A stretch of DNA of 64,000 bases from assembly GCA_022482785.1 (NCBI GenBank), contig JAKVON010000003.1, positions 62,001 to 126,000 on the forward strand, written 5' to 3'. Shown here piece after piece: positions 43,148-51,373 of this stretch. The position numbers were made by a program, and so were the translations under genes. The stretch comes from Atopobiaceae bacterium (GTDB lineage Bacteria; Actinomycetota; Coriobacteriia; Coriobacteriales; Atopobiaceae). The notes beneath the pieces are model-generated. The model was not told the origin of the DNA and did not search any database. It worked only from the letters and a program-made list of their open reading frames with translations. Each line of letters begins with the position of its first letter. Within the stretch, counting starts at the first letter, position 1.

Positions 43148-44548
43148 CTATTCCTCGTGGTGGGTGTCGACCTCCACGAACTTCGTCGAACCCGGAAGGA
43201 ACATGAGGTCGATGATGCCCAGGGGGCCCGAGCGGTTCTTGGCGACGACGAACTGGGTGACGTCCTTGTCGGGGCGGTCGCCGCGCTCCGCCTCCTCGTC
43301 GGTCATGGAGCGGTCGAGCAGGATGACGATGTCGGCGTCCTGTTCGATCGAGCCCGACTCGCGCAGGTCGGAGAGCTGCGGGCGCTTTCCCTTGCGGTCC
43401 TCGACGAGACGGTTGAGCTGCGAGAGGGCGATGACGGGCACGCCGAGGTCCTTCGCCATGATCTTGATGCCGCGGCTCATCTCGCCAACCTCGGTGGCGC
43501 GGTTGCCCTCGAAGCGACGGCCCGGCGGCGACGAGAGCAGCTGGAGGTAGTCCAGGATGACGACGCCCCTCTCCTTGCCGCGGAGCATGCGGCGCGCCTT
43601 GGCGCGGATCTCCGTCACCGTGGTGGCGGAGTGGTCGTCGATCATGATGTCGAGCTGGGAGAGCTCCTGGGTGGCCTTGAGGATGTCGGTCCACTGCCCC
43701 TGCCGGATGTTGGCGGAGCGGATGTCCTGCAGGCCCACGCGCGCCTGCGCCGAGAGGAGCCTCTGCGCTATCTCCGTGCCGCTCATCTCGAGCGAGAAGA
43801 AGGCCACCGAGGCGCCCTTCGCAGCCGCGTTCACCGCGAGGTTGAGCGCGAAGGAGGTCTTGCCCACGCCCGGGCGGGCGCCGACGACCACCATCTGGCC
43901 CGCGCGCAGCCCGAGCAGCATGCGGTCGATGCTCTTGAAGCCCGTCTCGACCCCGAAGACGTGCGACTGGTCCTGGCTCATCTCGCCGAGGTCCTGGTAG
44001 AGCTTGCCCATGACGTCCTCGAGCGTCTGGTAGCTGGTGCGGACCTCGCGGTCTGTCACGCCGAGGAGAAGCCTCTCGGCCTGGTCGACGACCTCCTTCG
44101 TGTCCTCGGGGGCGTCGAAGGCGAGCGCCGTGATCTGGGAGGAGGCCTCGATCATCTGGCGCAGCGTGGTGTCGCGACGGAGTATCTCGACGTAGCGCGG
44201 GAAGCCCGCGAGGGCGAAGGTCCCGTCGCCGAGGGTGAGCAGGCGGGGCATGCCGCCAACGCGCTCGAGGTCGCCGGAGCTCTTGAGGTGGTCTGCGAGG
44301 GCGACCTGGTCCACCGGCTGGTTGGCGTCGAAGAGCTCGCGCATCGCCGCGAAGAGCCTGCGGTTCGAGGGAAGGTAGAAGTCCTCGGGATCGAGCTTGT
44401 TCTCCCCGCCGAGCGCATCCTGGAGGATGTCCTCGGAGAGGAGCATCGCGGAGAGCACCGCCGATTCCGCGTCGCGGTTCTGCGGCATCGACCTGCTCGC
44501 GATGTCCCCCAGGTCGGAATTGCCGATTTCCTCGTAGGCTGTGCTCAC
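43148..44548 (-). CDS. dnaB: Replicative DNA helicase, GTG start
   Basis: MPQNRDAESAVLSAMLLSEDI...VVGARPGVGKTSFALN...ALSQLNR; GGGGAGAG RBS before GTG at 44548. Confidence 0.95.
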   Translation of the reverse strand: MSTAYEEIGNSDLGDIASRSMPQNRDAESAVLSAMLLSEDILQDALGGENKLDPEDFYLPSNRRLFAAMRELFDANQPVDQVALADHLKSSGDLERVGGMPRLLTLGDGTFALAGFPRYVEILRRDTTLRQMIEASSQITALAFDAPEDTKEVVDQAERLLLGVTDREVRTSYQTLEDVMGKLYQDLGEMSQDQSHVFGVETGFKSIDRMLLGLRAGQMVVVGARPGVGKTSFALNLAVNAAAKGASVAFFSLEMSGTEIAQRLLSAQARVGLQDIRSANIRQGQWTDILKATQELSQLDIMIDDHSATTVTEIRAKARRMLRGKERGVVILDYLQLLSSPPGRRFEGNRATEVGEMSRGIKIMAKDLGVPVIALSQLNRLVEDRKGKRPQLSDLRESGSIEQDADIVILLDRSMTDEEAERGDRPDKDVTQFVVAKNRSGPLGIIDLMFLPGSTKFVEVDTHHEE

Positions 44549-44886
44549 GTGTCTCGCTCTCTCCCCTCGCGACATGGGGCAGGCGCAAGCCCCGTGGCTG
44601 AAGGATAGCAGCTCGTGACGAAGTCCCCGCGACTCGTCAAGCTGGCGGCGACGAAGCGGCTAGCTGGTCGTTGACGAAACCACACCCCCATGAACTGCCA
44701 ACTCGCCAGTTTTCACACTTTTCAACATTTTTACGATTATTTTTCCGGAATGTCCGAGAAATGGCACGGATGTTCGGACGATACATTGAATATGCCATTT
44801 CCCTGCGATAACAATGTGCTCGTACGCGGGTCACATTCAAATACTCGCAGGTAATCAATGGTTAGGACAAACCCTCTATAGAAGAA

Positions 44887-44916
44887 GACCCCCACGCCAA
44901 GATGCTCGTGGGGGTC
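44887..44916 (-). terminator. Rho-independent terminator downstream of rplI
   Basis: GACCCCCAC / GTGGGGGTC 9-bp stem followed on the minus strand by TTCTTCT. Confidence 0.75.
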
Positions 44917-45011
44917 TTTCAAAAAGCCTCAACCTGCTGCTTAGGTAGTCGAGGTCTTGTTTCTTGTGTTGAAACCGCTGTTACGAGGGTCATAGTTTTC
45001 GACAGCGAAAG

Positions 45012-45581
45012 CTATTCCTCAGCGGTCTCGACGGCAGCCTCGGCAGCGTCCTGAGACTCCTCGGCGGTCGCCTCGGAAGACTCAACCTCCGCTTCAGGCT
45101 CCGCAGCCGCAGCCTCGTCGGCCTTAGCGACGTCCTCGGCCGATCCGACCGCGAGGAAGAACTTGGAGGAGATGGAGCGGTAGAGGTCGATGGTGATCTC
45201 GTGCGTGCCGGCGGTCTTGATGGCGCGGTTGAGCTCGATGCGCTTGCGATCGATGGTGATGCCGAGCTGCTCGGAGACGGCATCGGCGATCATGGCAGCG
45301 GTGACGGAGCCAAAGAGCTGGCCCTCCTCGCCAACCTTGGCGCTGATGCGGACGGTCTTCTCGTCGAGTGAGGCCTTGAGGGCCTGCGCCTCGGAGACGC
45401 GCTTCTCCTCGCGCTTCTCGATGTTGTGGCGACGCTCATCGAGCTGCTTGATGTTGCCTGGGGTCGCGGGAAGGGCGATGCGCTTGGGGAACAGGTAGTT
45501 CTCCGCATAGCCTTGGGCGACGTCGACGACGTCGCCTTCCCCGCCCTTGCCCCGAAGCTCACCCAGAAGGATGACTTTCAT
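45012..45581 (-). CDS. rplI: 50S ribosomal protein L9
   Basis: MKVILLGELRGKGGEGDVVDVAQGYAENYLFP; extended acidic C-terminal tail. Confidence 0.95.
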   Translation of the reverse strand: MKVILLGELRGKGGEGDVVDVAQGYAENYLFPKRIALPATPGNIKQLDERRHNIEKREEKRVSEAQALKASLDEKTVRISAKVGEEGQLFGSVTAAMIADAVSEQLGITIDRKRIELNRAIKTAGTHEITIDLYRSISSKFFLAVGSAEDVAKADEAAAAEPEAEVESSEATAEESQDAAEAAVETAEE

Positions 45582-45628
45582 GGACACTCCTTTGCTTGGC
45601 CGACGGGCGAGCCGCCGGCTGATGCTTA

Positions 45629-45892
45629 CTAGTCGCGGTTACGGCCGCCGCGGCTCGACACCACGGGGACGGTGTAGGGCAGCAGTGCCATCTCGCGTGC
45701 GCGCTTGATGGCGACGGCGACCTCGTGCTGATGCTGCGTGCAGGCGCCAGTGACGCGGCTGGGCTTGATCTTGCCACGGTCGGTCATGTACTTGCGGAGG
45801 AGCTGAGTGTCCTTGTAGTCGATGAACTCAGTGTTCTCCTTGCAGAACTGGCAATACTTGCGACGCGGCTGACGCTGATACTCAGTAGCCAT
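45629..45892 (-). CDS. rpsR: 30S ribosomal protein S18
   Basis: [62 protein letters not shown]. Confidence 0.96.
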   Translation of the reverse strand: MATEYQRQPRRKYCQFCKENTEFIDYKDTQLLRKYMTDRGKIKPSRVTGACTQHQHEVAVAIKRAREMALLPYTVPVVSSRGGRNRD

Positions 45893-45936
45893 GTCTCATT
45901 ACCTTTCTTCTGGCGAGCGTGAGGCTCGCCCAACTG

Positions 45937-46450
45937 CTAGAACGGGATGTCCTCGTCGTAGACGTCGGCCTTGGGCGGCGTCTGGACAGGGACGCGATGG
46001 TGCGGAGACGGGCGCAGGGGCCTGCACGGGGGCAGGGGCTGGGGCGGCAGCAGGCTGCGCGTATCCCTGGGAGTACCCTTGGGAAGTCCCCTGGGGATAT
46101 CCCTGGGAAGCCCCCTGAGAGCCCCTGCTCGAGAGAAACTCGATCTCGTCGACGATGACCTCGAGCTTGCTTCTGCGCTGACCCTCGCGCTCCCACGAGC
46201 TGTAGCGGAGCTTGCCTTCGATGGCCACCTTCGATCCCTTGGAGATGAAGCGGCTGACGGCCTCGGCACGCGTGCCGAACATGACGCAGTCCACGAAGTT
46301 CGGGACGTCCTCCCACTCGCCGGTCTGCTGGTTGCGACGACGGTCGTTCACCGCGACGCCGAAGGTCATGAGCGGCGATCCGCCCTGCGTCTGGCGCAGC
46401 TCGGGGTCGCGTGTCAGGTTGCCCGTAATGGTGACTCTGTTGATGCTCAT
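45937..46450 (-). CDS. ssb: Single-stranded DNA-binding protein; frame disrupted at about 45988
   Basis: MSINRVTITGNLTRDPELR...; acidic tip DEDIPF occurs in the adjacent frame after CGTCCC[T]GTCCAG. Confidence 0.92.
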
Positions 46451-46499
46451 ATGGCTCACTACCTCTCGTGGCGGGTCTTAGGCCCGCCCTTCCATGAAA

Positions 46500-46794
46500 C
46501 TAGTCGCGGTCCGTGCGAGCTACGACCATGTGGCGCTTCACCGCATCGTTGATGCGGAGAATGCGGTCGAGCTCGGCGATCTGCGTTGGGTCTGCATGGA
46601 AGTCAATGAGGGTGTAGTCACCCTCCGTGAGCTTGTCGACGGGGAACGCGAGCTTGCGCTTGCCCCAGTTGTCAACGTTGTCGACCTGGCCGCCCTGCTC
46701 TGTGATGGCGACGTCGATGCGCTTGAGGACCCCGGCGCGGGTCTCCTCGGTGATTGCAGGGGTCGACGAAGAACAGCAGTTCATATGCCTTCAT
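46500..46794 (-). CDS. rpsF: 30S ribosomal protein S6; frame disrupted at about 46758
   Basis: MKAYELLFFVDP in one frame, AITEETRAGVLKRIDVAITEQGGQVDNVDNWGKRKLAFPV in the next; junction GACCCC[T]GCAATC; AGGAGGTGA RBS. Confidence 0.92.
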
Positions 46795-46818
46795 TTTGTC
46801 ACCTCCTCTGGGCTTGTG

Positions 46819-46847
46819 GCCCCGGCTCGTGAAGGTGCGTCCGGGGC
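46819..46847 (-). promoter_or_regulatory. Leader hairpin directly upstream of rpsF, candidate S6:S18 autoregulatory element
   Basis: Perfect GCCCCGG / CCGGGGC stem in the rpsF leader just before the RBS. Confidence 0.35.
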
Positions 46848-47123
46848 AGGAAAGGTTCGAGTCGGTATGGTAACACAGGTTTGCCCAGCTTCCGCAAGTA
46901 AACACATCTCGTTGCGGTGCCCCCGGACGACTTCACGCCCTCCCAACGCCTCTCGAGGTAGCGTATCAGCCTCCTCCGACACGAATCCGACGGTCCACAG
47001 GCCCTTCCTTACAGGATTTGGGGTCTCGGCCGCTCAGCCTTGCCTGTCGTCGGATGTCGACACTCCCTCCATTTCACGAGAGCAACAGATGGCGGCTCGT
47101 TGGGACGGGCCGCGGGCCGCGAG

Positions 47124-47278
47124 CGGTACTGGTCGCAGGCTCGCATCAGTACCACAAAAGTGCGAGTAGAAGCCATCCGTACGCGACAAAACCGCAGGTC
47201 GTCGCCATCCGAAAGTGGTACTGATCGTACTTCGTCTTCCGCAGCGTGGTACTGGTCGCACTCTCGCATCAGTACCAC
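47124..47278. repeat. Dispersed intergenic palindromic repeat, copy A (two units)
   Basis: Contains CAGTACCACAAAAGTGCGAG, GACAAAACCGCAGGTCGTCG, GTGGTACTGATCG, and the 9-bp inverted pair GTGGTACTG...CAGTACCAC. Confidence 0.7.
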
Positions 47279-47340
47279 GACAAAAAGGGCGGGGGCCGCC
47301 ATGACGACGACCCCCGCTCGTTGCCTTCGATGAGGTGACG

Positions 47341-48588
47341 CTACTCGGCCTCGTTCTCGCCGTCGTCCTTGGGGAGCTCCTCCTGGCCGGCGGGCTCGAG
47401 CTTCTCCGTGACGTCCGCGGGCGCGGTGCGCACGGTGGGGTCCTCGGAGGCCTGCGCGCTCTCCTCCGCCACAACGAGCTCCTCCTCCGGGGCAGGCTGC
47501 CCGCCATCCGCAGGCTCGGGCGCGGGCTCGAGCGCGGGTTCAGGCACGGGTTCGGGTTCGGGTTCGGGCGAGGGCAGCTCCTGCTGGGCGGGCGCGACAG
47601 GTGCCGGCTGGACGTCCGCCGATGGCGGCTGCGGCGTCTGCGAGTCGGGCTGCCCCGGGTTCTGCGGGGCCTGCGAGCCGTCGGTCGTCGGCAGGGGCGC
47701 GGGCATCGGGTCTGCGGACTTCCCCCACGAGACGACGTCGAACTGGCGCATCCAGAGGCCGACGGCGTTGTAGGTGAGCAGCGCGAAGGTCACCCCGATA
47801 ACGACCAGCAGATAGACGACGAGGACGAGGAGAATCACGAACAGGGGGTTCGAGAAGGGCTGGAGCAAGGCGGCCACGATCTGCCTCACCGCCGCCGACG
47901 ATCCGGTTCCGTACCCGTACCCGTAGCCGTAGGGGGTCGCAAGGCCGGTTCCGTACGAGCTGAGGCCGCTCGAGTAGCTCGAGGCGAGCGAGGTGGCGTT
48001 GATCACGGCCGGAAGGTACGACACGAACAGCACCAGCCCAGCCACCACGGCTGCGCCACAGGCGACGAGGCTGCCGAGGATTCTGATGCCGAAGATCCTC
48101 ATGACGCCGCCGAAGTCGTGCCTGACCATCTCCCAGATCCTATTGAGCTGGAAGCCGGGGGTTATCTTCTGGTATACGGTCGCACGCACCTCCGCGATTA
48201 TGATCACGATGCCAAGGACGATGTTGCAGAGGAAGACCAGGAACAACACGAAGCTCTGCACGCTCGAGTTGAAGCTGAATATCCACGAGACGAGCGACTC
48301 CGCGACTCCGAGGGCAAGGCCCCACACGAGGCTCGACCAGGAACGCGAACCACCCGTCTTGATGCAGCCGCCCACGTCGACGTTGGTCTGCTTGGGCGCG
48401 GAGTCGACGTTCCAAGCGGTGAGGCGAGCCCACTCGAGCTGGTAGCCAAGAACGGCGAGGGGTCCCGCGACGGGGACGAGAAGGGAGACGGCAAGAAGGA
48501 GAACCGGCTTGTACCAACCCTTGTCACGCGTGAGCATCCGCCAGGAGCGCGAGAGGTAGTGGGAGTTGTCTATCGTCGTATGGGGCAC
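47341..48588 (-). CDS. Multi-TM DUF4013-like membrane protein with Pro/Glu-rich C-terminal tail, GTG start
   Basis: SHYLSRSWRMLTRDKGWYKPVLLLAVSLLVPVAG...; AGGAGGAAAC before GTG at 48588. Confidence 0.75.
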   Translation of the reverse strand: MPHTTIDNSHYLSRSWRMLTRDKGWYKPVLLLAVSLLVPVAGPLAVLGYQLEWARLTAWNVDSAPKQTNVDVGGCIKTGGSRSWSSLVWGLALGVAESLVSWIFSFNSSVQSFVLFLVFLCNIVLGIVIIIAEVRATVYQKITPGFQLNRIWEMVRHDFGGVMRIFGIRILGSLVACGAAVVAGLVLFVSYLPAVINATSLASSYSSGLSSYGTGLATPYGYGYGYGTGSSAAVRQIVAALLQPFSNPLFVILLVLVVYLLVVIGVTFALLTYNAVGLWMRQFDVVSWGKSADPMPAPLPTTDGSQAPQNPGQPDSQTPQPPSADVQPAPVAPAQQELPSPEPEPEPVPEPALEPAPEPADGGQPAPEEELVVAEESAQASEDPTVRTAPADVTEKLEPAGQEELPKDDGENEAE

Positions 48589-48659
48589 GTTTCCTCCTAG
48601 GGCTTCGGGGGCGAAGATTCCGTCGAGTATACCCCACTCGCGACCTCTGCCTAAAAAGG

Positions 48660-48688
48660 CAGGGGGCCGGCGCTGGGCCGACCCCCTG
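48660..48688 (-). terminator. Terminator-type hairpin downstream of tRNA-Ser
   Basis: CAGGGGG-CCGGC / GCCGA-CCCCCTG stem; minus-strand tail CCTTTTTAGG. Confidence 0.6.
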
Positions 48689-48696
48689 GTCGATTC

Positions 48697-48787
48697 TGGC
48701 GGAGGAGGAGGGATTCGAACCCTCGTACCCGCGTAGCGGGTAAACGGTTTTCGAGACCGCCGCATTCAACCACTCTGCCACCCCTCC
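48697..48787 (-). tRNA. tRNA-Ser (anticodon CGA)
   Basis: GGAGGGGTGGCAGAGTGGTTGAATGCGGCGGTCTCGAAAACCG... long variable arm, GGGTTCGAATCCC T-arm, encoded CCA. Confidence 0.93.
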
Positions 48788-48823
48788 GTAGGGTGAGCGA
48801 CGCGCGGACGTCGCGGGAAAATC

Positions 48824-48914
48824 TGGCGGAGAGTCGGGGATTTGAACCCCGGAGACGCTTTAGACGCCTACACGATTTCCAATCGTGCTCCTTCGGCCGC
48901 TCGGACAACTCTCC
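48824..48914 (-). tRNA. tRNA-Ser (anticodon GGA)
   Basis: GGAGAGTTGTCCGAGCGGCCGAAGGAGCACGATTGGAAATCG... long variable arm, encoded CCA. Confidence 0.93.
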
Positions 48915-49000
48915 ATAAAAAGGCGTAGGCAAGTATACATGAGTTGGGCCTCGTTGCGCGGACGAGCTACAAACTGCACACGAACGCGACGCATCGGGGG

Positions 49001-51253
49001 CTATGCCCTCCTCGGAACCATCCTCTTCAGGAGCCCGAGGGCCACGGCGCACACGACGGCGCCCACGCAGAGGGCCACCAGGTACTGCTGCGGGAAGCCC
49101 CACCACCGGTATCACGAAGACGCCTCCATGGGGCGCCATGAGCGTGCACCCGAGGGCCTCGGAGAGCGCCCCTGCCACCGCCGAGCCGAGGATGCATGCG
49201 GGTATGACCCGGGCGACGTCGGTCAGCACGTAGGGCAGGGCGCCCTCAGGTGATGAAGGAGAGCCCCATGAGGAGGGTCGGGAGGGCGGAGCCCCTCTCC
49301 TTCTCGTCGAAACCCTCCGGGAAGATGCGGGTGGCAAGCGCGATGCCGCAGGGAGGAACCATGCCTCCCACCATCACGGCGGCCATGAGGTCGGTGCCCC
49401 CCGTCTGGATAGAGGCGACGCCGAAGTGGTAGGCGACCTTGTTCATGGGCCCTCCCATGTCGATCGCCATCATCGCCGCGCTCGTAGCCCCTGCGGCCAG
49501 CCTGTTGCTCTGGGCGAGGCCGGCGAGCCATGCCGAGAGGGACGAGTCGATGACGGACACGAAGGGGACTCACCACCAACGTCACGGCGAGGTACATGAT
49601 GAGGAGGCTGAAGATCGGATAGATCACGATCGGCGCGACGGCGGACACGCCCTTGGGCATCTCGTCCACGAAGTTCCTCATCAGCCTGATGACGAAGGCG
49701 GAGAGCAGTCCCCGCCGCGATGGCCCCGACGAAGCCGGCGTTTCCCTGGGACGAGATGTAGCCGCCGGCAAAGCCGGCGACGAACGCCTCGCGCCCGACG
49801 AGGCTCTCCGCGAGGAAGCCCGCGAACACGGGAAGCATGAAGTTGAAGGTGGTCGAGCCGATCGTGAACAGGGCCTTGGCGAAGGGCGTGATGGAGCCGA
49901 AGGAGGCACGCGCATCCGCGGAGAGGGACCCGACGTCTATCGAGGCCCCGTCCACGAGGAACGCGAGCGCGATGAGTATGCCCCCTCCCGCGACGAAGGG
50001 GATCATCCGCCTCACCGCGGCGAGAAGCCCCTCCGTGAGGTGAGGGCGGGTCGCCCACCTGTCGCGACCGGTGCGGGCCGAGGCCTTGTCCCTTGCGGCA
50101 GCCCCCGCCTGGGTCGCGGACGCCGGCTTGTCGACGGCGGCGGGTGCGGCGGCCTGCTCGTAGGCGACCGACGGGGTCTTTCCCTCCTCGAAGACGGTGA
50201 GGAAGCCCCTGCCGTTCTTCTTCGACTGGTAGAGCGCCTCGTCCGCCCGCTCGACCATCGAGTTCAGCCCGAGGGCCGCGCCCACGCGGGCCGCGCCCAC
50301 GCTCACGCTCAGGCGCACTCCCTCGGCAGGCTCCGATTCCGCGACGAGCGCGACGAGGCGGCGAATCCTCCAGCATGCCTCCCCCGGGTCGAGGAGCAGG
50401 ACGCCGATGAACTCGTCGCCACCCCAACGCCCGACGATCCCGTCCTCCCCGACGACGCCCGTGATGGTGCGCGCGACGGACAGGAGCGCCTCGTCGCCAA
50501 CGGTGTGCCCGAACGTGTCGTTGATGCGCTTGAAGAAGTCTATGTCGAGCAGGAACACCGTCGCCCGCTCGAGCTTGCCCTCCTCCTCGAGCGTCTCGTA
50601 GGAGGAGACGAACGACTTCCTGTTCGCCAAGCCCGTCGCCTCGTCGGTCGTGGCCAGCTCGACGATTCTCTCCGGTAGTTCTGGATGACCGTCGTCGTCA
50701 TGAACACGACGACGGCGAGGATGCCGAGGAGCATCACCGACAGGGTTGCCATCTGCTGGCGCTGCTGGGTGAACATGTCCTGGGCGCGGTTCTCGACCAC
50801 GAGGTAGAGCCCCATCTCCCCGTCATAGTTCGCCTCGACGAGGCACTGCGCCTTCCCGAACGGCTCGCCGAGGCCCATCCACGCCTTGGCTTCGGTCGCG
50901 TCGCCAGACAGCTGGTCGCCGATCGCCGCGACGGCGGCGTCGGCGAACGCGTTCTGTCCCTGGCGGTCGGAGCCGGACGAGGCGAGGACGATGGTGCCGG
51001 AGGAGTCCATGAGGAAGGCCTCCTGGCCGTACCTCTCCTCGACGAGGCGCAGGGCCTCGCGGTTGGCCTGCTCGGTGGCGGCCGGATGGACGTTACGCAA
51101 GGCGCTGGCCAGGGCATAGCCGCTCTCGTTCTCGGCATATGACACCACGGCGGACTGGCTCGACCGGTAGAAGAGGACGGCGCACGCGACTATCCCCACC
51201 ACGATGATGGCCCAGACGGCGACTATCTGACTGCTGCTTCTCTTGGGGGACAC
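49001..51253 (-). CDS. Fusion: two-TM cache-like sensor + GGDEF diguanylate cyclase + PTS EIIC (fructose-type) domain; several frame disruptions
   Basis: GTG start at 51253 with GGAGG RBS. TM1 [21 protein letters not shown]2 [16 protein letters not shown], then [16 protein letters not shown]...RWGGDEF. Within one ORF (49470..50630) the GGDEF domain continues into [27 protein letters not shown]...[32 protein letters not shown] (EIIC). The remaining EIIC segments lie in alternating frames to a stop at 49001. Confidence 0.75.
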
Positions 51254-51373
51254 TGTTCCTCCGTATGGGAATGGCTCCCATACATTCTCGGAAAGATATC
51301 GTCCCCCTTATCTGGGAAAACCGCCGAACGTGCCCTCTCGTCCGTCCTATGGCGCGATGGATGTCGGCCGACG

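Noticed and set aside
46905-47302. Small minus-strand ORF MAAPALFVVVLMRECDQYH...
   Set aside because: It is the translation of the dispersed palindromic repeat and better explained as non-coding.
51264-51282. TATGGGA-ATGGC-TCCCATA hairpin before the GGDEF-EIIC start
   Set aside because: Short stem next to the RBS; could affect translation but too weak to claim as a regulatory element.
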